From CAWJPY01 sp963844865 (GTDB lineage Bacteria; Acidobacteriota; Thermoanaerobaculia; Thermoanaerobaculales; Sulfomarinibacteraceae): a DNA stretch of 64,000 nt. This document shows, piece after piece, positions 45,403-53,662 of the stretch (the first letter of the stretch is position 1; each line of letters starts with the position of its first letter). Both the position numbers and the translations under genes were made by a program. Where the stretch lies: the NCBI GenBank assembly GCA_963844865.1, contig CAWJPY010000019.1, positions 42,389 through 106,388 on the forward strand, given 5' to 3'. Below the pieces are notes generated by a model that ran no database searches, had not been told where the DNA came from, and worked only from the letters and a program-made list of their open reading frames with translations.

Positions 45403-46899
45403 ATGGACGAGGAGAGGGGACGGAAGGGGCCGGGGCGCGGCCTGGGTCGCCGGTGGTGGATCCTCACCACATACTTCGCGGAGGGCTTCCCCTATGCCCT
45501 GGTGCGCCTCCTGTCCACCGCCTACTTCAAGGAGCACGGTGCGAGCCTGCAGGCCATCGGCCTGACGTCGCTGTTCGGCATCCCGTGGACGGTGAAGTTC
45601 CTGTGGGCGCCCTTCGTCGACGCCTTCGCCACCAAGCGACGCTGGCTGGTCACCGTCGAGGCGGCCATCGTCGGGGGCCTGGTGCTGCTGGGCATCACCA
45701 GCCGCTTGCCCGCCGCCCTGGTCGCCGGCTCGGTGGTGTTCCTCCTGCTGGCCTGCCTCTCCGCCACCCACGACATCGCCATCGACGGCTACTACCTGGA
45801 GGCCCTGGGCGACCGGGACCGGGCCCGCTACGTGGGCTTCCAGACCGCGGCCTACCGGGTGGCCATGATCGCCGGCGGCGGCGGCGTGGCCTGGCTGGCG
45901 GGCCGCTTCTCCTGGCTGGTCGGCTACCTGGCGGCGGCGGGCCTGCTCCTCGTCCTGTGGACCGCCCATGCGCTGCGGCTGCCCCGCATCGAGCAGCCGC
46001 AGCGGCCCGCGGCCGAGCTCGCGGCGTGGCTGCTCAGGCTGCGCCACCTGCTCCTCGCCCTGGCCGCCGTCGCCGTCATCGGCGGGCTGTGGGTCGTCTT
46101 CCACGTCGAGCCGCTGGCGACGTGGAGCCGCCCCCTGGCCAGCATCTCACCGCCCATGTGGGTGGTGATCGCCCTGCTGGTGGTGCTGGCCGTGGTGGCG
46201 GTGCGCGCCCCGGCCCTCAAGCGGGCCCTCTACGCGTCGGACTCCCACTACGCCGTGGCCTTCGTGGACTACCTGGACCGGCCGCGGATCGGGCTCGTGC
46301 TGGCCTTCATCGTCACGTTCCGGGTCGGGGAGGCGCTCCTGCAGAGCATGGCCTACCCCTTCCTGCGGGACGTGGGCATCACCCTGGAGCAGTACGGCCT
46401 CGCCCACAACACCTTCGGCATCCTCGCCACCATCATCGGTGGCATCGTAGGGGGCCTGCTCATCGCCCGCTTCGGGCTCGCCCGGTGCATCTGGCCCTTC
46501 GTGCTGGCGCTGAACAGCCTGAACGTGCTCTACATGCTCCTGGCGATCAAGTACCGCACCATCCTGGCCGACCCCGCCGCGGGCCACGCCAGCTTCCCCC
46601 TGGTGGCGGCGCTCATCTCGCTGGAGCAGCTGGGCGCCGGCTTCGGCCAGGCCGCGTTCACGGTCTTCCTCATGCGCACCACCAAGAAGGCCTACAAGGC
46701 GGCCCACTTCGCCATCGGCACCGGGCTCATGAACATCGCCGGCACCCTGGCGGGGGTGGTCTCCGGCTTCCTGGCCGCCGGCATCGGCTTCCCCCTCTAC
46801 TTCGGGCTGACCTTCCTGCTCACCCTGCCCAACATGGCCATGATCCCCTTCCTGCCCCATCTCGGCTCCTCGGAGGAGCCGGAACTGGAGCGGGGATAG
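45403..46899 (+). CDS. MFS permease, AmpG-like
   Basis: A 498-residue inner-membrane transporter with about 12-14 hydrophobic segments. The N-terminal YFAEGFPYALVRLLSTAYFKE and SATHDIAIDGYYLEAL (a charged loop with the conserved Asp pair) are typical of the AmpG/SLC33-like branch of the major facilitator superfamily, as are LEQLGAGFGQAAFTVFLMRTTKKAYKAAHFA and the following helix. AmpG imports GlcNAc-anhydroMurNAc peptides for cell-wall recycling; this branch also contains acetyl-CoA and siderophore transporters, so the substrate is uncertain. There is no Shine-Dalgarno sequence, but TAGTAT lies eight bases before the ATG, another candidate leaderless start. It converges with ccmF. Confidence 0.82.
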   Translation: MDEERGRKGPGRGLGRRWWILTTYFAEGFPYALVRLLSTAYFKEHGASLQAIGLTSLFGIPWTVKFLWAPFVDAFATKRRWLVTVEAAIVGGLVLLGITSRLPAALVAGSVVFLLLACLSATHDIAIDGYYLEALGDRDRARYVGFQTAAYRVAMIAGGGGVAWLAGRFSWLVGYLAAAGLLLVLWTAHALRLPRIEQPQRPAAELAAWLLRLRHLLLALAAVAVIGGLWVVFHVEPLATWSRPLASISPPMWVVIALLVVLAVVAVRAPALKRALYASDSHYAVAFVDYLDRPRIGLVLAFIVTFRVGEALLQSMAYPFLRDVGITLEQYGLAHNTFGILATIIGGIVGGLLIARFGLARCIWPFVLALNSLNVLYMLLAIKYRTILADPAAGHASFPLVAALISLEQLGAGFGQAAFTVFLMRTTKKAYKAAHFAIGTGLMNIAGTLAGVVSGFLAAGIGFPLYFGLTFLLTLPNMAMIPFLPHLGSSEEPELERG

Positions 46900-46929
46900 C
46901 CCTCTTGGCCAGCCCGGGCGCCGGCTTCG

Positions 46930-49479
46930 CTAGCGCGCGTCCACCTGGATGGCGGCCAGGTCGCGGCGACGCAGGAACATGGCCATGGCAACCCCGGCCA
47001 TGGCCAGCAGGGTGCCCACCCAGATCAGGCTGATGAGCGGCTTCGTGGAGACGTCCAGGACGAGGCTCTGGGGCGTGGGCCCCTGGGCGGGCAGGGACGG
47101 ATCGATGATCTGCAGCTCCACGGCGCCGCCCTCGGCGTCCACGCGGCCGATGTTCAGGGTCACCCCGTCGGTGCCGGGAATGGTGGCCGGCGTCGTGGTC
47201 GCGTCACCGCCCGGGGTGCTGTGGAAGGCGGGCACCACCTCCACGGTGCGCCCGCCGCGGGTGACCTCGCACACCACCCCGAAGTTGATCTTGCCGGCCT
47301 GGGGGTCGAAGTCGGAGAGGTCGAAGTCCGCGAACTTCACGCGCATGTCCTCGTAGGTGAGGCTCTGGCCCTTGCGGAGCATAGCGGTCCGGGCCACTCC
47401 GCCGCCGAGGCCGAGCAACTCCACCCGCACCACGCCAGCGTCCACGCTCATACCGGTGGCGCGCAGCCGGGCGCCCGGCACTCCAGGAATGTCCACAGGC
47501 ACCGGCTGCACCGTCCCGTCACCCATGGAGATCACCGACGGTTCGAGCTCCACCGGCTTCGCACCCGGCTGCTCCAGCTTGACCACGACGCCCACGGTCA
47601 TCGCCCCCGGCACGGCGCTCTGGCGGGACAGGTCGAAGCGCTCGAAGGTCAGGCTCCAGTCCTTGAAACGCTGAGGCTCGCCCTTGACCAGCATCAGGCG
47701 GCCGCTCACCGGTGACTCCTCGCCGGGGTTGAACTCCACCGGCGCCAGGTAGAGGTCGGAGGTCAAGAACGACCTGATGTCGGGGTTGGCGACGAGCTGA
47801 TTGGACTTCTGGTTGACCCACATCTTGGGCTTGAGCACGAAGTTGCGGTCGCGGGGATCGGTGACCTCCACCACCATGGCGTCACGGGCCTGAGGCGTCG
47901 GCTTCTCCACGCCCTGGAAGGTGAGGGTGTAGCCCAGCACCTTGGTGGGCGTCCCCTGGGTCAGGCGCACCTTCTGCTCCCGGTCCAGCCAGCCGGTGGT
48001 GAGGAAGGCCAGCATCATCAGCCCGATGCCCACGTGGGCGAGCACCCCGCCCGCGGCCCGCCACTGGCCGCTGCGCGCCTTGTCCACGGTCGCCCAGGAG
48101 TTGGCGAGGGTGGCGAACAGGACCACGGCCACGTACAGGTAGGCCGCCCAGCCGCGCATGCCGAGGGCGAGGCCGAGGCCGAGGAGAGCGGCCGTCATTC
48201 CCAGCACCACCACCAACTTGGTGCCCACCGCTTCCTTGGTCTTGCCCCAGCCCAGGAACGGGGTCGCACCCAGCACCACGGCGAAGAGCACCGCCAGCCA
48301 GTAGCCCATGCGGTTGTAGAAGGCGGGCCCCACCTGGGAGGGCTCGCCCCACAGTCGGCTGATCAGGGGCGCCGAGGTGCCGAACACCACGATGAGGGCG
48401 ATCAGGATCAGGAGCAGGATGCCGAGCACGAAGAAGATGGTGCGGGAAACGAAGGGCTCCTTGCCCACCTCGGTGGGGATCTCCCGCCACCGCCACGCCA
48501 GCATGCCCGCCGCCAGGAGGAGGAAGAAGGCCATGTTGAACACCAGCCAGCCCGTGATGCCGAGGTCCACGAAGGAGTGCACCGAGAAGTCCGCCAGGAC
48601 CCCGGAGCGGGTCAGGAAGGTGGCATAGACCACGAGCAGGTAGGACGCGACGGCGAGCACCAGGTTGAGCCGCCGGAACCGGTTGCGGGAGCGCTGCAGG
48701 AGGATGCCGTGGGTCAGGGCGGCGGTCATCAGCCACGGCACCAGGGAGGCGTTCTCCACCGGGTCCCAGCCCCAGTAGCCGCCCCAGCCCAGGGTCTCAT
48801 ACGCCCAGTAGCCGCCGAGCATGATGGCCGTTCCCAGGGTCCCCAGGGAGAGCAGCACCCACGGCAGGGAGACCTTGGTCCACTCGTCGTAACGCTTCAT
48901 CCACAGTGCCGCCAGGGCGAAGGCGAAGGGTATGGCCAGGGAAGCGTAACCCAGGAACATGATCGGGGGATGGATCACCATCCACGGGTTCTGCAGGAGC
49001 GGGTTCAGGCCCTGCCCGTCCAAGGGGATCCGGGCGAAGGTGAGACCCTCGTGGAAGCGGAAGGGGTTCTGCTTGAGCAGCAGCATGATCAGGGAGAGGA
49101 GGGTGAGGTTGTAGAAGAGCATCACCCGCGATTCGTAGCGACGGGCGAACAGCATCAAGGGCACCCCGAGGAGCGCGCCCCAGAAGACCCAGAGCAGGAA
49201 GCTGCCCTCCTGACCGGCCCAGAACGTGGAGAGCAGGTAGCTGGTGGGGAGCAGGTTGTCCGAGTACGACCATACGTAGGCGAGTCGGTAGTCGTGGGTC
49301 AGGAGCAGGTACATGAGGAGGCCGGAGGCCATCACCACGGCAACCGAGAGCAGCACGTAGGCCTGCCGGGCCCGAGCCCGCCACTCCTCGCGGCCACGGA
49401 TCACCGCGGCGTAGGCGACGGTGGAGCCGAGACCGAGCGCGAAGGCCAGCCATAGCAGTATGGCACCGGGATAGTACAT
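46930..49479 (-). CDS. ccmF: CcmF, cytochrome c haem lyase subunit (long form)
   Basis: An 849-residue membrane protein that transfers haem from CcmE to apocytochrome c. The Trp-rich WWD-type segment GWGGYWGWDPVENASLVPWL and TFWAGQEGSFLLW are intact, with about 15 membrane segments. Most CcmF proteins are near 650 residues; here the periplasmic region after about residue 500 is enlarged by some 200 residues before a final membrane helix. The stretch has repeated patterns of about 60-70 residues (for example VRVELLGLGGG, EVTDPRDRNF) that look like beta domains. With ccmG and ccmH missing from the operon, the enlarged domain might take over their tasks, which is speculation. Last gene of ccmABCDEF. 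Confidence 0.92.
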   Translation of the reverse strand: MYYPGAILLWLAFALGLGSTVAYAAVIRGREEWRARARQAYVLLSVAVVMASGLLMYLLLTHDYRLAYVWSYSDNLLPTSYLLSTFWAGQEGSFLLWVFWGALLGVPLMLFARRYESRVMLFYNLTLLSLIMLLLKQNPFRFHEGLTFARIPLDGQGLNPLLQNPWMVIHPPIMFLGYASLAIPFAFALAALWMKRYDEWTKVSLPWVLLSLGTLGTAIMLGGYWAYETLGWGGYWGWDPVENASLVPWLMTAALTHGILLQRSRNRFRRLNLVLAVASYLLVVYATFLTRSGVLADFSVHSFVDLGITGWLVFNMAFFLLLAAGMLAWRWREIPTEVGKEPFVSRTIFFVLGILLLILIALIVVFGTSAPLISRLWGEPSQVGPAFYNRMGYWLAVLFAVVLGATPFLGWGKTKEAVGTKLVVVLGMTAALLGLGLALGMRGWAAYLYVAVVLFATLANSWATVDKARSGQWRAAGGVLAHVGIGLMMLAFLTTGWLDREQKVRLTQGTPTKVLGYTLTFQGVEKPTPQARDAMVVEVTDPRDRNFVLKPKMWVNQKSNQLVANPDIRSFLTSDLYLAPVEFNPGEESPVSGRLMLVKGEPQRFKDWSLTFERFDLSRQSAVPGAMTVGVVVKLEQPGAKPVELEPSVISMGDGTVQPVPVDIPGVPGARLRATGMSVDAGVVRVELLGLGGGVARTAMLRKGQSLTYEDMRVKFADFDLSDFDPQAGKINFGVVCEVTRGGRTVEVVPAFHSTPGGDATTTPATIPGTDGVTLNIGRVDAEGGAVELQIIDPSLPAQGPTPQSLVLDVSTKPLISLIWVGTLLAMAGVAMAMFLRRRDLAAIQVDAR

Positions 49480-49544
49480 GGATCGTCCCCCAATCTCGTG
49501 CGGTCAGATGTGGGTCATGTTGGCCGTGGCTGGGCCGCTCGCGC

Positions 49545-49976
49545 TCAGGCGGGCGAGCTCCCGCCCTTGGGGCCGTGCTCGCCGGCGTCCGAGGGAACGC
49601 CCTGGTACTTGGAGGGGCACTTCACCAGCAGCTGTTCGGCATGGAAGGAGCCGTCGGTGTACCTGCCCACGGCCACCACCTGGGTGGCCTCCTCGAAGTT
49701 CCCCGGCTTGGTCCCCTCATAGAGCACGGTCAGGGTGTGCCCCTCGTCATCCTCGATCCCGAAGCGCAGGTGCTGCCCCTCCTCCACATACGCGGTGGAG
49801 CCCGGCACCAGCCCGCCCGCCACCTGCACCTTGGCCCCCGAGCGCATCGCCTCGGCGAAGGACACGTAGGGGGTCAGGTTGGACTTGAAAGAGGTCGCCC
49901 CGTAGGCGAGAAACGCAACCACCAACACGCCGCCGATCGCGTACCACAGCCGTCGCTGGCGCCGTGCATCCGTCAT
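49545..49976 (-). CDS. ccmE: CcmE haem chaperone, Cys-type (CxxxY)
   Basis: A 143-residue periplasmic haem carrier anchored by one N-terminal helix (about 11-28), with an OB-fold domain (VQVAGGLVPGSTAYVEEGQHLRFGIEDD). In classical CcmE haem is bound covalently by the His of an HxxxY motif. Here the motif is KCPSKY, so Cys replaces His. This CxxxY variant is known from archaea and Desulfovibrio-type System I pathways, where ccmH is usually absent, and no ccmH or ccmG is seen here. The Tyr is conserved. The ATG at 49976 overlaps the ccmD stop. Confidence 0.92.
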   Translation of the reverse strand: MTDARRQRRLWYAIGGVLVVAFLAYGATSFKSNLTPYVSFAEAMRSGAKVQVAGGLVPGSTAYVEEGQHLRFGIEDDEGHTLTVLYEGTKPGNFEEATQVVAVGRYTDGSFHAEQLLVKCPSKYQGVPSDAGEHGPKGGSSPA

Positions 49977-50080
49977 TTTTCCTCCAGCCGGCGGACCTTC
50001 CGGTCCACCTTCCAGACATATGAGAACAGGCCCACCCAGATGATCAGGGTGACTACCATGATGCCGAGAAGATCACTCAT
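49973..50080 (-). CDS. ccmD: CcmD-like small membrane protein
   Basis: A 35-residue protein with a single membrane helix (about residues 5-22, GIMVVTLIIWVGLFSYVW) followed by a basic cytoplasmic tail (KVDRKVRRLEEK), the typical CcmD layout. It holds holo-CcmE near the CcmABC complex. The ATG at 50080 is 13 bases downstream of the ccmC stop and its TGA overlaps the ccmE ATG by one or two bases (AAATGACG), so it is clearly part of the operon. Short but convincing because of position and pattern. Confidence 0.85.
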   Translation of the reverse strand: MSDLLGIMVVTLIIWVGLFSYVWKVDRKVRRLEEK

Positions 50081-50093
50081 GTCCGCCGTCCAC

Positions 50094-50810
50094 TCACAGC
50101 ACGTCGTGCTGGCGTCGTTCCGCAATCATTCCTACGCGGCTGCTCAGAGAGTACAACCACACGTAAAGTCCGGTGAATCCCACCAGGGAGGCCATCAGCA
50201 CGGCCGTGTACCGCACATCGAACTCGTTGGCCCCACGGGTGTTGATGATGGTGTCGGGATGGAGCGACCAGTAGATGCGCGGGACCACGAAGACCAGGAA
50301 AGGCACGGTGACGAAGGCCAGGATGGCGTACACCGCGGCCAGGGTCGCCCGCCGTTCCGGGTCGGCGACGGCACCCCGCAGCCCGAAGTAGGCGGCGTAG
50401 ATGAGGAGCAAAATGACGATGGACGTCTGACGGGGATCCCAGTTCCAGTACGCACCCCACATGATGCGCGCGAACACTGAGCCGGTGACGGTGGCCAGGA
50501 CGGCGAACAGCAGGCCGAGCCCGGCGCTGGCGGCGGCCCGGATGTCGTCGCGCGGGTCACGCCGGCTCAGATACCGGACCGACGTCACGCAGGACACCAG
50601 AAACGCCAGCACGGCGACCCAGGCGCACGGCACGTGGAAGAACACGATCCGGGACGACTGCCCGATGAAGCCGGCCGCGGGCTGGACCCAGAAGAACGCC
50701 GCCCAGATGACCACCGACATCCAGAGCAGCAACACCCACTTCGCGACGTCGCGCATGGTCATCGTGTGGGTGGCTCCGGACTGCCTGACGAGAGTGTGCG
50801 GGGCTGCCAT
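50094..50810 (-). CDS. ccmC: CcmC haem exporter subunit
   Basis: A 238-residue membrane protein with six helices and the haem-handling WGAYWNWDPRQTS segment; CcmC loads haem onto CcmE. External His residues expected near the haem are present (FFHVPCAWV and SLHPDT). The ATG at 50810 gives a 16-residue soluble start; MTMRDVAKW at 50762 is an alternative. A 510-base gap with a composite repeat separates it from ccmB, and TACAAT on the minus strand (50888-50883) could be a separate promoter for ccmCDEF. Confidence 0.93.
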   Translation of the reverse strand: MAAPHTLVRQSGATHTMTMRDVAKWVLLLWMSVVIWAAFFWVQPAAGFIGQSSRIVFFHVPCAWVAVLAFLVSCVTSVRYLSRRDPRDDIRAAASAGLGLLFAVLATVTGSVFARIMWGAYWNWDPRQTSIVILLLIYAAYFGLRGAVADPERRATLAAVYAILAFVTVPFLVFVVPRIYWSLHPDTIINTRGANEFDVRYTAVLMASLVGFTGLYVWLYSLSSRVGMIAERRQHDVL

Positions 50811-51069
50811 CGCAAGTAATGAAACCTCATCTCACACATTTTGGTAGTGCCGAGGGTCACAGAGTCCCCCGGGCGGTTGCCGATTGTACCCGATTGCCGT
50901 CCAGGTCGCCATTCTCGGGCACTCCCCCCCGACCTGCCTGTTCCCGCTGCTCGTCTTCCCGAATCCCAACCGCAGACCTCCCCCTTTCATTCTCCGACAT
51001 CGGGGGGCGCTCGCATGCGATCCCCTTCGGGAGCATCAGAGACGGCGCCGGGCATGGGGCGACGGCCAG

Positions 51070-51300
51070 AGACTCTGGGAGCACCAGAGTGGTGGGGGCC
51101 AGGCACGCCGTCTTGCTTCGACAGGACGCGGATCGCTGCATTCGAAAGCGTGCCTGGCACCCGCTCCGGCCTACCCGAAGCGACAGGTACCGCGACGCGC
51201 CGATTCTGTCGACCGGTTCCCCGAGGTTGCCACCGCTGACCACGGCGAAGCTCCATGCGAAGCCGGGTCACCAGTGGCACGCCCGAGGGACGTGCTGTTC
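51070..51300 (+). repeat. Composite stem-loop repeat, copy F
   Basis: Module 1 (about 51094-51163; arms GGGGGCCAGGCACG and GCGTGCCTGGCACC) and module 2 (about 51228-51282; TGCCACCGCTGACC and GGTCACCAGTGGCA). It closely resembles copy A, including the GATTCTGTCG and CCCCGAGGTTG segments. It lies in the middle of the ccm operon between ccmB and ccmC, and on the opposite strand to it. The rest of 50811-51319 holds no gene. Confidence 0.8.
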
Positions 51301-51319
51301 GCTCCACGGACGCGGCAGG

Positions 51320-52024
51320 TCAGTCGCTCCACACCACCGGGAACAGGAAGGCCGACACCACCGCCAGGGCCCCGCCCAGGGACACCACGGCCTTCAGGGA
51401 CGCCTGGACCGTGTCCACCGAGCCTTCCGCCACGGCACGCGTGCCCTGGATCAGGAAGATCACCAGGGGCAGGAGGAGGGGCAGGGAGAGCACGGCGTAG
51501 AGGGCGCCGCGGCTCAGGGCGCGGGCGATGATGGCGGCAACGATGGTGGCGGTTACGGCGAGGGCGAAGCCACCGGCCACCAGCAAAGCCACGAACCACC
51601 CCCACAACAGCACCCGGAAACCCATGAGGACGCAGTACAGGGGCACCAGGATGGCCATCAACGCGTAGAGCAGGAGGAGATTGAAGAGCAGCTTCCCCGC
51701 CCACACCACCAGGGGGTCGGCGGCCAGCCTCAGCAGGGGCGCGGTGTGGCTCTCCTCCTCCTTGACGAAGCTGCGGTCCAGGCCCTCCAGGGCGGCGAAC
51801 AGGATCACGATCCACAGCAGCACGGCGAGCAGGAAGGGCCGGTCCGCCTCCGCGATCCGGAAGGGTCCCACGGCGTACGCCACTGCCACCAGGGTGGTCA
51901 GGGCGAACAGCACCAGGGAGTTGACGGCCACCCGGGTGCGGAGCTCCGCCCGCAGGTCCTTGACGGTGACCGCCGCGACCTCAGCCGGCCAGCGCCACAC
52001 GCCGCGTCCCCCATGCCATCTCAC
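51320..52024 (-). CDS. ccmB: CcmB haem exporter permease
   Basis: A 234-residue membrane protein with six helices; the permease of the CcmAB ABC transporter that powers release of haem-loaded CcmE. FVKEEESHTAPLLRLA after the second helix is the family's charged loop. The start is not clear: GTG at 52024 overlaps ccmA by 44 bases and a second in-frame GTG at 52000 overlaps by 20; neither has a good ribosome binding site, and translational coupling is likely. Confidence 0.9.
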   Translation of the reverse strand: MRWHGGRGVWRWPAEVAAVTVKDLRAELRTRVAVNSLVLFALTTLVAVAYAVGPFRIAEADRPFLLAVLLWIVILFAALEGLDRSFVKEEESHTAPLLRLAADPLVVWAGKLLFNLLLLYALMAILVPLYCVLMGFRVLLWGWFVALLVAGGFALAVTATIVAAIIARALSRGALYAVLSLPLLLPLVIFLIQGTRAVAEGSVDTVQASLKAVVSLGGALAVVSAFLFPVVWSD

Positions 52025-52613
52025 GCCGGTCGTTGGTCGCCAGGATGATGGTCCGCCCGCTCTCCACCAGGGATCCCACCCACGTCTCCAGCCAGTCCTG
52101 GCCTGTGGGATCCAGGTTGGAGCCGGGCTCGTCCAGGAACAGCACCGCCGGCTCGTGGAGCATGGCCTGGGCGATCTTCAGCCGCTGCAGCATGCCCGTG
52201 GAGTAACCTCGCACCGGTGTTGTGCGCGTCGGATCGAGACCCACCTCCTCCAGACAGCGTCGGCAGCGGTCGGGGGCGTTGTCCAGGCCGCGCAGGTGGG
52301 CGAAGAAGCGCAGGTTCTCCATGCCCGTGAGCTCCTCGTACACCGTCATGCCCGGCGCCACCACCGCGATGTGGCGCCGCCACCGGTCGCGCCCGATCTC
52401 CTCCCCACCGGCGCCGAGGTGGCGGACGGTCCCTCGGGTGGGGCGCACCAGGCCGCACAGGATGGCCACCAGGGTCGACTTCCCGGAGCCGTTGGGGCCG
52501 GTGAGGGCCAGCACCTCGCCGGGCTCTGCCGCTCCCGAGACCCCCCGGAAGATCACCCGCTCGTCGTAGCGCTTGCCCACGTCGGCGAAGTCGATGCGCA
52601 CACCACCCGCCAT
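51981..52613 (-). CDS. ccmA: CcmA haem exporter ATPase
   Basis: A 210-residue ABC ATPase of the CcmABCD complex, with Walker A GPNGSGKSTL, signature region YSTGMLQRLKIAQAML and Walker B VLFLDEPGSNLD. The signature is the CcmA-type variant (STGM rather than SGG). The ATG at 52613 fits the family length (about 205-215). There is no ribosome binding site, but TATCGT lies seven bases upstream on the minus strand, a candidate leaderless promoter for the ccm operon. It is divergent from the deacetylase-type gene. Confidence 0.9.
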   Translation of the reverse strand: MAGGVRIDFADVGKRYDERVIFRGVSGAAEPGEVLALTGPNGSGKSTLVAILCGLVRPTRGTVRHLGAGGEEIGRDRWRRHIAVVAPGMTVYEELTGMENLRFFAHLRGLDNAPDRCRRCLEEVGLDPTRTTPVRGYSTGMLQRLKIAQAMLHEPAVLFLDEPGSNLDPTGQDWLETWVGSLVESGRTIILATNDRREMAWGTRRVALAG

Positions 52614-52704
52614 GGCGGGCACGATACCACGGGCTGGCCAGGGAGGGCGGTTCTTGATAGCCTCTCCAAAGCCGACGCCGCCCGGCGCGACGAGCGGTCC
52701 ACCC

Positions 52705-53607
52705 ATGCGAGCCTTCTTCAGTGATCAGCACGCGTTCCCGTTGCCCGACCGGCATCCCTTCCCGAGCGGCAAGTACCCGCGTCTGCGCGCCGCACTCGAG
52801 GCGGCGCCCTACGGTGACCGGCTCGAGCTCGTTCCCGCACCCCCCGCCGGTCCCTCCGAGCTCGCCCTGGCCCACGACGAGGCCTACCTCGAGCGGGCCT
52901 CGACGAGCGGCCTCACCGCCGAGGAGGAGCGCCGCCTCGGCCTGCCCTGGTCGAGAGCGCTGTACGACCGCGCCGTCCACGCCGTGGGGGGCACCATCGC
53001 AGCCTGCCGGGCGGCGCTTGAAGACGGCGTCGCCGTCAACCTGGGGGGCGGCACCCACCACGCCGGGCGGGCCACCCCGGCCGGCTTCTGCCTCCTCAAC
53101 GACGTGGTGGTGGCGGCGCGCACCCTGCAGCGGGAAGGCCTGGTGGAGCGGGTGGTGGTCGTGGACTGCGACGTCCACCAGGGCGACGGCACCGCCGAGC
53201 TCACCACCGGCGACCCCACCATCTTCAGCTTCTCCATCCACGGCGCCTCGAACTTCCCGTTCCGCAAGAAACAGAGCGACCTGGACGTGGCCCTGGCCAA
53301 CGGCACCTCAGACGCCGCCTACCTGGCCGCGCTGGCGCCGGCCCTGGCCAGCGCGCTCGACCGGTCCCACGCCGACCTGGCCGTCTACCTGGCCGGCGCC
53401 GACCCGTTCGCCGACGACCGGTGGGGGCGTCTCGCCGTGAGCAAGGCGGGCCTGGCCCAACGCGACCGCCTGGTCCTGGCCGCCTGCGCCCAGCGTTCCC
53501 TCCCGGTGGCCGTGACCCTGGCGGGCGGCTACGCCCGCGACATCAGCGACGTGGTGAACATCAACCTGGCGACGATCGGGATCGCGCTGGACCTCGCCAA
53601 GCGCTGA
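52705..53607 (+). CDS. Histone-deacetylase-family amidohydrolase
   Basis: A 300-residue zinc-dependent deacetylase of the HDAC/acetoin-utilisation/acetylpolyamine amidohydrolase superfamily. Catalytic elements are GGGTHHAGRATPAGFCLLND (tandem His), VVDCDVHQGDGTAE (zinc Asp and His), AGADPFADDRWGRLAVSKAGL (zinc Asp) and GGYARD. The FSIHGASNFPFRKKQSDLDVAL loop is typical of bacterial class IV-like enzymes. The substrate is unknown: acetylpolyamines, acetylated enzymes or other acetyl amides are possible. The ATG at 52705 lacks a strong ribosome binding site. It is divergent from ccmA and upstream of the FabH-type gene. Confidence 0.85.
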   Translation: MRAFFSDQHAFPLPDRHPFPSGKYPRLRAALEAAPYGDRLELVPAPPAGPSELALAHDEAYLERASTSGLTAEEERRLGLPWSRALYDRAVHAVGGTIAACRAALEDGVAVNLGGGTHHAGRATPAGFCLLNDVVVAARTLQREGLVERVVVVDCDVHQGDGTAELTTGDPTIFSFSIHGASNFPFRKKQSDLDVALANGTSDAAYLAALAPALASALDRSHADLAVYLAGADPFADDRWGRLAVSKAGLAQRDRLVLAACAQRSLPVAVTLAGGYARDISDVVNINLATIGIALDLAKR

Positions 53608-53662
53608 AAAGAATGGATTTCTCCGCTTCATGGGCTATAGTTTGCGAGAAAGGAGGGCAGGC

